8,226 nt of DNA from Candidatus Methanoperedens sp. Its GTDB lineage: Archaea; Halobacteriota; Methanosarcinia; Methanosarcinales; Methanoperedenaceae. Location: the NCBI GenBank assembly GCA_028679855.1, contig JAJRAP010000279.1, positions 1 through 8,226 of the forward strand. Direction: 5' to 3'. Shown one piece after another: positions 1-6,853 of this stretch. Both the position numbers and the translations under genes were made by a program. Position 1 is the stretch's first letter. Every line of letters begins with the position of its first letter. Below the pieces are notes generated by a model. It searched no databases. It saw only the letters and a list, made by a program, of their open reading frames with translations, and was not told where the DNA came from.

Positions 1-1806
1 GAAAAAGACCTTACCCAGCTAAAAAATGAGATGAAGTCGGTAAGAGACAAACAAAAAAGAGTAAAAGAAACGGGTCTAATTGAACTTCAGAAAGAATTGG
101 GCAGGGAATCTGATAAATACGAAAGACAGCTCAATGACCTTCGAAAAAACTCATGTGACAAACTTCTTTCGCTTCTAAAGAACGATAATGATGATTTTAA
201 AACCTGGCTTTTCGAAGGTGTGCGAACGCCAGAAGAAGTTGCAGACTGGGCATTGTCCAATGATTGCTGCGGATATGAACTCCTGAAAAGGTACATGAAA
301 GAAGCAGACCTCTTGATATGCAATTACCATCACTTCCTCGATGAGGATATCCGTACTAATGTGCTTGGGTGGATGGACAAGAGCCTTAAGGATATCATTG
401 CGATATTTGACGAGGCGCATAATATTGAATCTGCCGCACGCTCGCACTCCTCACTTACGCTCTCTGAATTGACAATAAACAGGGCTCTTGATGAAGTTGA
501 AGCAAACAAAGATACCTTATCCTCGCAGGATATAGAGACATTCCTTCATGCACTTCTTGATACTCTTGGCGGAACATATAATTTAATTCTTGATAAAAAG
601 TTCGGTGAACGTGAAAGGATAGGTAAAGATTGGCATGATCTTCGGATCGCGGACCCCGAAGAACGCATGGATATGTTCAAGGCAAAGCTCCTTAAGGCAC
701 TTGACAGGGATGGAATAAAAAAGATCGATGAGACAATTGAACACATTCGAAGTCTTGGAGTATCCATTGATGCTTTCTATGAAAAACAGTTCATAGAAGG
801 AAAAAGCCCGGTAAAAAAAATCTCAAGCAGCCTTGCAGCAGCTCGCTTCCTTTACGATTACATGAAATTCTCAAACGACAGTAGTTATTACCCGATATTG
901 AGCGTAAGGCGCCAGAATAACGAGATATACGGTCGGCTTGAACTCTTTTCATGTATCCCGAAAAACGTTACCTCGCCTTTATTTGACAGCGTCCATTCCG
1001 CTGTACTGATGTCAGCCACCCTTGCCCCCTTTGAGACCATAAAAACCACCCTGGGCATCGCGCGGGAGACATGCGAATTATCCTATGGTCTTACATTCCC
1101 AAAAGAAAAAAGGCTGACAATAAGTGTATCAGTTCCTCCCCTTTTTGCGAAAGACAGGGACAACCCGCAAACAAAAGAGGTCATCACAAAGGTATTGAAC
1201 GATATCATCGAACAGTCGGACGGGAATGTGTTAATATTTTTCCCGAGTTTTTATGAAGCCACACAGTACAAAAACAGGATCAAATGCAATGTCCCTGTCT
1301 TTCTTGACGAGGTCGGCGTTTCATCCCGGTCGATCAGGAATGAATTCTTTAGCCTTGGAGAAGCAGGAAAGAAAGCCGTCCTCATATCATACATGTGGGG
1401 AACGCTCACCGAAGGCGTGGACTATAAGGATGGAAGGGGAAGGACTGTGGTTATCGTGGGAGTAGGTTATCCTGCTCTTAACGACAGGACGCGTGCAGTT
1501 GAATCTGCATACGAAGCCCAGTTCGGGCACGGGTGGGAATATGCCATAGAGATCCCCACAATAAGAAGGGTCAGGCAGGCGCTCGGAAGGGTGGTACGCT
1601 CACCAATGGACTACGGAGTCAGGGTGCTGCTGGACGGTCGCTATACATCCACCTCTTCGAAAAAACTGGGAAAATATTCTGTATTTAATATTTTTCCCGA
1701 AGAGGAACGGGCAGAAATAGTCGATGTGGCGCCTGAGCGCGTAAAGTATTCGCTTATGAACTTTTTTAATGATATAAGAAAGAATGATCCGAAAGGTAAA
1801 AAATAA
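1..1806 (+). CDS. XPD/Rad3-family DNA helicase, 5'-truncated by the window edge
   Basis: This is a superfamily 2 ATP-dependent helicase of the XPD/Rad3 group (5'-3' unwinding, typically with an iron-sulfur domain; DNA repair or replication role inferred from family). The frame is open from base 1, so the true start, the Walker A motif and the rest of the N-terminus lie upstream; the ATG at 31 is internal. Visible motifs are DEAH (409-420, in FDEAHNIE), SAT (1012-1020, in LMSATLAPF), a motif V-like GTLTEGVDYKDGRGR stretch, and motif VI QALGRVVR (1576-1599). Before the DEAH box a charged, helix-forming stretch leads to NSCDK, DCCGYE and LLICNYHHFL. The CGYE...ADLLICNYHH pattern is typical of the end of the XPD Fe-S domain, but I cannot assign all four cysteine ligands from this part. 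The gene converges on the TRAM gene with only 13 bp between stops. Family is secure; exact cellular role is not. Confidence 0.9.
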   Translation, partial: EKDLTQLKNEMKSVRDKQKRVKETGLIELQKELGRESDKYERQLNDLRKNSCDKLLSLLKNDNDDFKTWLFEGVRTPEEVADWALSNDCCGYELLKRYMKEADLLICNYHHFLDEDIRTNVLGWMDKSLKDIIAIFDEAHNIESAARSHSSLTLSELTINRALDEVEANKDTLSSQDIETFLHALLDTLGGTYNLILDKKFGERERIGKDWHDLRIADPEERMDMFKAKLLKALDRDGIKKIDETIEHIRSLGVSIDAFYEKQFIEGKSPVKKISSSLAAARFLYDYMKFSNDSSYYPILSVRRQNNEIYGRLELFSCIPKNVTSPLFDSVHSAVLMSATLAPFETIKTTLGIARETCELSYGLTFPKEKRLTISVSVPPLFAKDRDNPQTKEVITKVLNDIIEQSDGNVLIFFPSFYEATQYKNRIKCNVPVFLDEVGVSSRSIRNEFFSLGEAGKKAVLISYMWGTLTEGVDYKDGRGRTVVIVGVGYPALNDRTRAVESAYEAQFGHGWEYAIEIPTIRRVRQALGRVVRSPMDYGVRVLLDGRYTSTSSKKLGKYSVFNIFPEEERAEIVDVAPERVKYSLMNFFNDIRKNDPKGKK

Positions 1807-1819
1807 ATATATTAACTAT

Positions 1820-2026
1820 TTATACTACCTTTTCTCCGAAAGCGAATTTCCGCATTACCTTATCCACTTTGATCTTTACCTTGTCCCCGACTTTTGTCCC
1901 TGGCACAAATATGACAAAACCCTCAACTTTCGCGATTCCGTCGCCCTGTTTGGCAATTCCTTCTATCGATACATCATAAGTTTCCCCGGCAATTACCGGA
2001 GCACTTTTTTCCTGATCTCTCATCAC
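1820..2026 (-). CDS. Small archaeal TRAM-domain protein
   Basis: A stand-alone TRAM domain of 67-68 residues. The core runs from about residue 12 to 65 and contains GIAKQGDGIAKVEGFVIFVP followed by GTKVGDKVKIKVDKV, the OB-fold pattern of TRAM. In archaea such stand-alone proteins bind RNA and have been proposed to act as RNA chaperones similar to bacterial cold-shock proteins; that role is taken from the family, not from this sequence. The start is either GTG at 2026 or the directly following ATG at 2023. AAGGATG lies 7 nt before the GTG and 10 nt before the ATG, so the difference is one residue. The gene is monocistronic, with its own TATA box near 2093. No truncation or odd residue is seen. 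Confidence 0.88.
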   Translation of the reverse strand: MMRDQEKSAPVIAGETYDVSIEGIAKQGDGIAKVEGFVIFVPGTKVGDKVKIKVDKVMRKFAFGEKVV

Positions 2027-2088
2027 AATTACACATCCTTGATTTTTGATTATAGATGATTCTAATCTGTGGATATTACATCATCACA

Positions 2089-2097
2089 ATATATAAA
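2089..2097 (-). promoter_or_regulatory. TATA box of the TRAM gene
   Basis: The minus strand reads TTTATATAT here, a good archaeal TATA box. Transcription would be expected about 25 nt downstream, near 2066, giving a leader of roughly 40 nt that carries the AAGGATG ribosome-binding site. No plus-strand gene starts in range to claim the element instead. Confidence 0.6.
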
Positions 2098-2175
2098 ACT
2101 TCCTTATATTCTTGCCCCTACATACAAGAAGGGACCCGACTCTCTTGACCTAACTTAAACCAAAGTCAATAAAAG

Positions 2176-3138
2176 TTACTCCACCCTCCTCACCACCACG
2201 CTTCCGTCCCTCATCCGCACCATCCTCTCCTTAACTATCCCGAACTTATGATAACTCATCGCCTCCACATGCCCGATTCCCAGATGCTTTATCATCACAT
2301 TCGCATCCTCCTGCGACATGGCAAGTTCCTCAACAGGCGGAGCAACTCTTATTTTCTTTTTTGCATAAATTAAACCGTCCTTCAGGTTCGCCCCCGCAAA
2401 GCCCTTTGCATCATTCAATATGAGTGTACCCGCTTTCATGTACGCGCCGGCGAACTCACATGCCATACCATCCACGACAACAACGCCTCCATCAAGATGC
2501 GCGCCTGCATTCATCCCTGCATCGCCCCTTATATGAACAGTACCTTTACGCATTAAAAATCCTGTCCCATTATAGGCATCCCCTTCCACCGATACGAGCG
2601 CATCACAATAGCACCGTGCAGCTATCGTGCCCCGGAGTACGCCATCGTCCAAAATAAGATGATTTTTCTGCCAATCGTACTTATTTTTAACGAGCGTATC
2701 TTTTCCCGGCCCATTGCAGAGAATTTCGGTTATAGACCTGAACTTATGATAGCCAGGCTCATCTGAGGCGACCTCGACCACATTACCGAGAGGCTCTTCC
2801 ACGTTCCCTTTAACATATATTATTCCGGAGACCATGCCCATTCCCATCTCAGATTCAACGTCGCCGTCGATATAGAGTTTGCCAGCCTTTTCAACGTTTC
2901 CCGTCCCCCCAAATTGCTTAAGGTCAACGCCGGTGCTGTAAGCTAGACGCTTCCCCACGCCGCCGCATATTCTGACCTCTCCGCCGCTTCTTAATTCATT
3001 AACAAGGTCTTTGAATGAATAATCAGTACCTTGCTGGGACGGTATTATACAATCAGGGCGAACCCTGCTGTTCTTCAATGTAAATGTGTAGGTATAATCA
3101 CACAGGCTTTCAATACGCTCTTTTAGTGTCAGTAACAT
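2176..3138 (-). CDS. GXGXG beta-helix protein related to formylmethanofuran dehydrogenase subunit C / glutamate synthase domain 3
   Basis: A 320-residue protein with a glycine-repeat beta-helix in its second half: GDAYNGTGFLMRKGTVHIRG, then GDAGMNAGAHLDGGVVVVDG, then AGAYMKAGTLILND and AGANLKDGLIYAKK. This GXGXG fold is shared by FwdC/FmdC and the C-terminal domain of glutamate synthase. In those enzymes it is structural and has no active site of its own. A first, weaker set of turns (YIDGDVESEMGMGMVSGIIYVKG) lies in the N-terminal half. It is somewhat longer than typical FwdC, and no other fwd or fmd subunit gene is adjacent, so it is probably a stand-alone paralogue. I chose ATG 3138 over an in-frame TTG at 3150, because the TATA box at 3169-3176 predicts transcription starting near 3146, downstream of that TTG. 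It is divergent from ycaO. Fold is well supported; function is unknown. Confidence 0.8.
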   Translation of the reverse strand: MLLTLKERIESLCDYTYTFTLKNSRVRPDCIIPSQQGTDYSFKDLVNELRSGGEVRICGGVGKRLAYSTGVDLKQFGGTGNVEKAGKLYIDGDVESEMGMGMVSGIIYVKGNVEEPLGNVVEVASDEPGYHKFRSITEILCNGPGKDTLVKNKYDWQKNHLILDDGVLRGTIAARCYCDALVSVEGDAYNGTGFLMRKGTVHIRGDAGMNAGAHLDGGVVVVDGMACEFAGAYMKAGTLILNDAKGFAGANLKDGLIYAKKKIRVAPPVEELAMSQEDANVMIKHLGIGHVEAMSYHKFGIVKERMVRMRDGSVVVRRVE

Positions 3139-3164
3139 AATATCTGCCAATTAAGCCCTATGTG

Positions 3165-3177
3165 ATAATATATATAC
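3165..3177 (-). promoter_or_regulatory. TATA box of the GXGXG gene
   Basis: The minus strand reads GTATATATATTAT. The box centre lies about 34 nt before the ATG at 3138, so the transcript should begin within some 10 nt of that ATG and be nearly leaderless. This placement argues against the upstream TTG start at 3150, although an AGGG sits 5 nt before that TTG. Confidence 0.6.
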
Positions 3178-3285
3178 CCGCCGCCGGGAAAAAAGCAATT
3201 TTGAAAAAAAAAACAATTTATTATTTCGTTGATGCTCTCCCTGGCTGCCTCTGAGCCGCGTTCTGAATAATTTACTTCATCGCAA

Positions 3286-3294
3286 GATATATAA
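3286..3294 (+). promoter_or_regulatory. TATA box of the ycaO-tfuA operon
   Basis: GATATATAA lies with its centre about 28 nt before the ATG at 3319. An archaeal start site about 26 nt downstream would fall at about 3316-3317, which makes the mRNA almost leaderless. No Shine-Dalgarno sequence is seen just before the ATG, which fits. The in-frame TTG at 3310 would lie upstream of the predicted start site. Confidence 0.65.
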
Positions 3295-3318
3295 CCTTAT
3301 CCAATAAGATTGCAAAAA

Positions 3319-4572
3319 ATGAGTAAAATAGAGATAGACCCGGCTGTTAGTTATATTGAAGGCACTCAGCGTGTGCTGACACCTGAAGCCACGCTTGAAA
3401 GGACCACAAAGCTCCTCCCAAGGATTGGTGTAACAAGGATCGCCAACATCACAGACCTTGACCGCGTGGGCATCCCTGTATTCTCAGCCATAAGACCAAG
3501 TGCAGCCGCAGGTGCCATTTCGATATATTCAGGAAAAGGTGTAACTGACACAAACGCCAGGATATCAGCCATTATGGAAAGTTTTGAGCGCTGTCTTGCA
3601 GAGCAGCCCGAGGTCAGCATTAACCTTACCGGTGTCCCGCTTGACACTGAGAGGGTGGTGGATACCTATGAGTCCATAAGCGAGAGCTATCCCGCCCTGT
3701 TTCCCGATGCCCTTCTCCTGCCCCAGCCCTTTTCTGAGTTCACAAAACTTGAATGGGTCATGGGGCACGACATCATGAACGATATTGAAGTATTCGTTCC
3801 TGCCAATGCCGTATTCCATCCATACGACCCGCGTAACGGAGTTAAGCTTTTCCGCAGTAATACTAACGGTCTTGCTTCGGGAAATACTATCGAAGAAGCT
3901 GTGTTGCATGGACTCCTTGAAGTAATTGAGAGAGATGCCCTAAGCATCGCCGAATATACCCGCAATCCTGGCACAGAGATAATGCTTTCAGAAAGCGACG
4001 GCATAAATTTTGGATTAAAGGCCAGATTGGAAGAGGCAGGGATCAAAGTTAAGCTCTGGCTCCTTGGATCCGATGTCGATGTGCCAACTGTCGTTGCTGC
4101 ACTTGATGATACAGTTCTTAGGGACCCTGCCCTCCTTGTCATGGGCGCAGGTTCTCACCTGTCACCAGAGATAGCTGTTACAAGGGCTCTAACAGAAGCC
4201 GCCCAAAGCCGCGTTGTCCAGATACACGGAGCGCGCGAAGATACTGACAGGGAACAGGTAGTGCGAACTTTCGGTTACGACCACATGAAAAAACTGAACT
4301 GGTACTGGTATGAGGACGTAAAGACCGTGCCGATGAATGAACTCAGGGACAGCTCAAGTGATACCCCTGCCGCCAATATCAGTACAGTGCTTGAGAGACT
4401 TGACGGTATCGCTGACGGCGCTATAATAGTAAATCTCTCAAGAGGGGTGGAAGTCCCGGTCATCCGGGCGATAATCCCCATGTTCGAGCAATATACGCTT
4501 GACCGTGAGAGAAAGGGAGAGCGAATCAGTAAAAAGAAGAAGAGAGTCATAAAGCGAGGCGCCGCTTTATGA
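3319..4572 (+). CDS. ycaO: YcaO-type cyclodehydratase/thioamide synthase, probable McrA-glycine thioamidation protein
   Basis: YcaO proteins use ATP to activate a peptide amide. In methanogens and anaerobic methanotrophs this YcaO works with TfuA to turn one McrA active-site glycine into thioglycine (known from genetics in Methanosarcina acetivorans). From ATG 3319 the protein has 417 residues. The ATP/Mg-binding signatures are present: GKGVTDTNARISAIMESFER at residues 72-91 (E87, E90) and EEAVLHGLLEVIERDA at 192-207 (E193, H197, E201, E204). RSNTNGLASG just before is also characteristic. The C-terminus is strongly basic (KKKKRVIKR). A TTG at 3310 would add three residues but lies above the predicted transcription start. 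The stop overlaps the tfuA start in ATGA, indicating translational coupling. The adjacent tfuA makes the McrA role more likely than peptide antibiotic synthesis; no precursor peptide gene is visible. Confidence 0.93.
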   Translation: MSKIEIDPAVSYIEGTQRVLTPEATLERTTKLLPRIGVTRIANITDLDRVGIPVFSAIRPSAAAGAISIYSGKGVTDTNARISAIMESFERCLAEQPEVSINLTGVPLDTERVVDTYESISESYPALFPDALLLPQPFSEFTKLEWVMGHDIMNDIEVFVPANAVFHPYDPRNGVKLFRSNTNGLASGNTIEEAVLHGLLEVIERDALSIAEYTRNPGTEIMLSESDGINFGLKARLEEAGIKVKLWLLGSDVDVPTVVAALDDTVLRDPALLVMGAGSHLSPEIAVTRALTEAAQSRVVQIHGAREDTDREQVVRTFGYDHMKKLNWYWYEDVKTVPMNELRDSSSDTPAANISTVLERLDGIADGAIIVNLSRGVEVPVIRAIIPMFEQYTLDRERKGERISKKKKRVIKRGAAL

Positions 4573-5213
4573 GGGTCGTGGTGTACACTGGCACGAGCAT
4601 AAACTATCACGATGCAATGAAGATACTGAATGCAGATTACCGCCCTCCGGTAAAGCGGAATGATATCAAGAGGATAATGAGGAACCCGCCTGACATTATT
4701 GGGATAATCGACGGAGTATTTTTTGACAGCGCAGCTGTTGCTCACCGTGAGATAATCGATGCGATAAAAAGTGGAGTAATAGTGGTGGGAGGAGGAAGTA
4801 TGGGGGCGCTTCGGGCGTCTGAACTTGACTCGTACGGAATGATCGGCGTGGGAAAGATATACGAGATGTACAGGAGCGGTGTTCTTGAGTCTGATGATGA
4901 GGTCGCAGTCACTTTTGATCAAGATACCATGGAAGCGCTGTCGGTTCCGCTTGTGAACATCAGGGCGACACTCGGATCCGCGGTGGAGAGTGGGCTTCTT
5001 GAGCATGAGATAGCTGATTCCATCCTTGATATTGCCAGGAAATTATTCTATCCTGACAGGAATTACCGGAATATCGTTAGTGAGTGTATGAAAAAAGGTA
5101 TCGTCAGTGATCCGGATCAAGGAAAACTGCTTGATTGTTTATTAGAGCATGAAGTGGATGTAAAAAGAGAAGATGCTGTGAGTGTGCTTGAGAAGATTAA
5201 GGGGTTGATCTGA
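4569..5213 (+). CDS. tfuA: TfuA-like protein, partner of YcaO in McrA thioamidation
   Basis: A 214-residue TfuA-like core protein. Hallmarks in order are YRPPVKRNDI (residues 24-33), GIIDGVFFD (45-53), GGGSMGALRASEL (74-86) and SDDEVAVTFD (108-117). TfuA partners with YcaO in thioamide formation and is proposed to recruit or deliver sulfide. In Methanosarcina the ycaO-tfuA pair is needed for McrA thioglycine. The ATG overlaps the ycaO stop by 4 nt, so both are read from one promoter upstream of ycaO. No internal promoter or other start is needed. About 25 nt after the stop lies the palindrome TTTTTCGAAAAA, which begins the orphan CRISPR-leader piece and could also serve as a U-rich transcript end. 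The large opposite-strand ORF across this gene is a shadow. Confidence 0.92.
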   Translation: MRVVVYTGTSINYHDAMKILNADYRPPVKRNDIKRIMRNPPDIIGIIDGVFFDSAAVAHREIIDAIKSGVIVVGGGSMGALRASELDSYGMIGVGKIYEMYRSGVLESDDEVAVTFDQDTMEALSVPLVNIRATLGSAVESGLLEHEIADSILDIARKLFYPDRNYRNIVSECMKKGIVSDPDQGKLLDCLLEHEVDVKREDAVSVLEKIKGLI

Positions 5214-5237
5214 TCTACGTGCGGCGGTTCAAATGTC

Positions 5238-5295
5238 TTTTTCGAAAAAAAGTTGCATTTTTCCATATTTATAAAAACCAATTCAGCCGCTGCAT
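5238..5295. repeat. Orphan fragment of the CRISPR leader
   Basis: This 58-nt stretch copies the middle of the CRISPR leader at about 6872-6930. It begins with TTTTTCGAAAAA, a CG-shortened form of the leader palindrome TTTTTTCGCGAAAAAA. The 44 nt at 5252-5295 then match 6887-6930 with one difference, seen directly. No CRISPR repeat lies beside it; GTTTCAATC at 5307-5315 resembles the repeat start but sits on the wrong side for this leader orientation. It is the only recognisable content in the 207-bp gap between tfuA and the next gene. It is either a relic of a lost CRISPR locus or a short element that also occurs within leaders. Confidence 0.8.
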
Positions 5296-5420
5296 TCAGG
5301 AAAAGGTTTCAATCTTTCAACAAGCTCATCAAGCATATTCTCACCTCAAAGAACGCGAAGATCGCAAAGATTATTGCTGACAATAAGTCTTAAATTACCA
5401 GAAATCTTATAGCATATATA

Positions 5421-5720
5421 ATGTATAGTGAAGATTCAGTCTCAGAAATTACTGCTGATTTGCGCCATGTCATAGGCTTACCTGAGACTGTGCTTATCCA
5501 AAAAGGTTTATTATCCTTTATCGAAAAGGAAATCCGGCTTGCTGAAGCAGATATTGCTGACCTCATGGACAGGTATAACGTAGCTTCAAAAGAGGATTTA
5601 TATGAGGCGATCAAGTCTAAAAAGATATCAAGCCATCCTGCCTGGGAAGATTATATTATCTGGAAGAATAAGGAAAAATATGTCAATGACCTTAAAGTAC
5701 GCCTTGGCAGGTTTCCTTAG
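5421..5720 (+). CDS. Probable antitoxin partner of the TumE-like toxin
   Basis: A 99-residue acidic, mainly helical protein without signal peptide or membrane segment. I do not recognise a named domain. The C-terminal SSHPAWEDYIIWKNKEKYVNDLKVRL resembles small proteins encoded directly before TumE/DUF6516 toxins, recalled from family knowledge and not verified. Its stop codon is followed immediately by the ATG of the next gene, as expected for a co-translated toxin-antitoxin pair. No Shine-Dalgarno is seen before the ATG. A weak TATA-like CTTAAATTA at 5389-5397 is centred 28 nt upstream, which would fit a leaderless transcript. Antitoxin function is inferred from position and size only. Confidence 0.6.
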   Translation: MYSEDSVSEITADLRHVIGLPETVLIQKGLLSFIEKEIRLAEADIADLMDRYNVASKEDLYEAIKSKKISSHPAWEDYIIWKNKEKYVNDLKVRLGRFP

Positions 5721-6101
5721 ATGCTTATAACATATCGGATGCTTGAACAAATAACAAAGACCGAGTTTTCAGATATTATTAATAAAACTGCCTTGATTGG
5801 CGGAAAATCAGCACAGCCGAACAAGTTGAGGGTGTTTCTAATCGATGGAAGTTTCCTTGATGTCTGGTTGAGTGAAGAGAACGATTATTCTTTTCATTGG
5901 GAGCAGAGGGCAGTGCGTGGTTTGATACACCGATGGGACAATGCACCTGACCATCCTGATATCGAGTCTTTTCCGCATCATTTCCATGACGGCAAAGAAA
6001 ACAATATCCTGAGCAGCCAACTTAATAACGATATGATTGATGCATTCAAAGAGGTTCTAACATTTATAAGAGCTAAACTGAAAGATGTTCCAGAAAAATA
6101 A
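5721..6101 (+). CDS. TumE/DUF6516-family toxin-like protein
   Basis: A 126-residue protein with the features of the TumE (DUF6516) family: a beta-rich LRVFLIDGSFLDVWLS segment (about residues 37-52), YSFHWE (58-63), then LIHRWDNAPDHPDIESFPHH (70-89) with its conserved Trp-Asp-Asn-Ala-Pro and clustered histidines, and a helical tail. The family is classed as the toxin component of a toxin-antitoxin system; its biochemical target is not visible here. The ATG at 5721 directly abuts the stop of the upstream gene. An in-frame ATG at 5739 is a shorter alternative. The gene ends 23 bp before the repeated distal CRISPR flank and is read toward the array, opposite to the array's own transcription. Family assignment is fairly sure; toxicity is inferred. 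Confidence 0.72.
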   Translation: MLITYRMLEQITKTEFSDIINKTALIGGKSAQPNKLRVFLIDGSFLDVWLSEENDYSFHWEQRAVRGLIHRWDNAPDHPDIESFPHHFHDGKENNILSSQLNNDMIDAFKEVLTFIRAKLKDVPEK

Positions 6102-6124
6102 TCATCTCACTTTTCAAGGTTCAT

Positions 6125-6222
6125 TGTCAATCTTCTTCTCTGAATTGCGCTTTTCTTCAAACTGAAATGATTGAAGGCTCTAAGCTGTTCATTCCTCTAA
6201 AACGTGTCTGGTCTTTTCTCAC
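6125..6222. repeat. Distal CRISPR flank, copy 1
   Basis: This 98-nt stretch is nearly identical to 7826-7922; I see about six substitutions and one 1-nt indel. It starts TGTCAATCTTCTTCTC in both copies and ends in the degenerate CRISPR repeat. It lies at the leader-distal end of the array. Its presence at both loci means the whole CRISPR unit, not only the leader, was duplicated. No ORF is visible in it. Confidence 0.85.
6186..6222 (-). repeat. Degenerate terminal CRISPR repeat
   Basis: This 37-nt segment aligns without gaps to the CRISPR repeat at about 26 of 37 positions, including CTAAAACG in the middle and CAC at the end. It sits 73 nt from the first perfect repeat, inside the array's 72-81 nt period, and leaves a spacer-sized 36 nt between (6223-6258). 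That interval holds an inverted repeat TCCGAA/TTCGGA. Decay of the leader-distal repeat is common in CRISPR arrays and independently supports the leader being on the right. Confidence 0.75.
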
Positions 6223-6258
6223 AGTAAAGGTTGTTAATGTCCGAATTGTTTCGGATTT

Positions 6259-6744
6259 GTTTCAATCCCCTAAAACGGGTCAACTCCTTTTACACTGGAA
6301 CACAGGAATCCGTTTGACTCGAAAGAGGAGCAGTATATAGTTTCAATCCCCTAAAACGGGTCAACTCCTTTTACACCATTGCGGTGTGTGTGCATTGCAG
6401 ACAACTAATACCAATGTTTCAATCCCCTAAAACGGGTCAACTCCTTTTACACAGTTCGAAATTATGATGGTGGTAACATGAGACTAAATGTTTCAATCCC
6501 CTAAAACGGGTCAACTCCTTTTACACATGAATCCAGGCCCTATGGGGTGCAGCAGGCGCGAAAGTTTCAATCCCCTAAAACGGGTCAACTCCTTTTACAC
6601 TGAAGATTTCGTACCATTACCAATGTACGCATCCCGTTTCAATCCCCTAAAACGGGTCAACTCCTTTTACACCTTCTCTCGGTAGATCAGGAATTGGAAA
6701 ATTTAAAGTTTCAATCCCCTAAAACGGGTCAACTCCTTTTACAC
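6259..6744 (-). CRISPR. CRISPR array, 7 identical 37-nt repeats and 6 spacers
   Basis: Perfect repeats start at 6259, 6340, 6416, 6490, 6564, 6636 and 6708. Each is 37 nt, beginning GTTTCAATCCCCTAAAACGG and ending TCAACTCCTTTTACAC on the plus strand. The six spacers are unique, with lengths 44, 39, 37, 37, 35 and 35 from left to right. Read on the minus strand, the repeat ends in GGGGATTGAAAC, giving the usual AUUGAAAC crRNA 5' handle. Transcription is therefore leftward from the leader at 6745-6980, and the newest spacer is 6673-6707. Repeats of this length and ending are typical of subtype I-B and type III systems in methanogens, but no cas gene is present, so the subtype is inference. A degenerate repeat lies one unit beyond the left end. 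The plus-strand ORF through the array is an artefact of its repetition. Confidence 0.98.
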
Positions 6745-6820
6745 CCCGTGTCAGCGCATACGGGTTTTTGGAAAAGCATTTTAATGCCTTAATTTCCAGA
6801 TTGTAAGCCTTATGTACCTT

Positions 6821-6834
6821 TTTATAATATATAA
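6821..6834 (-). promoter_or_regulatory. TATA box for the pre-crRNA of the six-spacer array
   Basis: The minus strand reads TTATATATTATAAA, a strong archaeal TATA box, identical in the second leader. Transcription should start near 6804, about 60 nt before the first repeat. Another AT-rich candidate (TTTATATAAATA on the minus strand, near 6900-6912) lies further out but is not conserved in the second leader, so this one is preferred. Confidence 0.6.
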
Positions 6835-6853
6835 CGATTTCGGAAAAATAATG

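Noticed and set aside
1784..2059. A plus-strand ORF of 91 codons downstream of the helicase
   Set aside because: It is antisense to the well-supported TRAM gene and has no family pattern.
2109..2130. Inverted repeat TTCTTG/CAAGAA downstream of the GXGXG gene, considered as a terminator
   Set aside because: The stem is only 6 bp with a 10-nt loop and no T-run follows on the transcribed strand; archaeal termination relies mainly on T-tracts.
3183..3203. CGGGAAAAA shared between the mini-array spacer and the ycaO intergenic region, as a possible self-target
   Set aside because: Only 9 low-complexity bases match and pairing stops after them; a chance match of this kind is expected in a window of this size.
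4275..5006. A long minus-strand ORF of 243 codons across the ycaO-tfuA junction
   Set aside because: It lies antisense to two clearly recognised genes, has a low-complexity Ser/Arg-rich translation and resembles no family.
5304..5320. GGTTTCAATCTTTCAAC as a remnant CRISPR repeat next to the orphan leader piece
   Set aside because: Only the first nine bases match the repeat, and it is on the opposite side of the leader piece from where the array should be.
6125..6162. A possible second, older degenerate repeat at the start of the distal flank (TCAATC ... TTTT)
   Set aside because: It needs gaps, is about 61 nt from the next repeat and therefore out of phase, and rests on a few T-rich matches.
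6488..6685. A plus-strand ORF through the CRISPR array
   Set aside because: Its translation repeats the CRISPR repeat (LKRVNSFYT) and is an artefact of periodic sequence.
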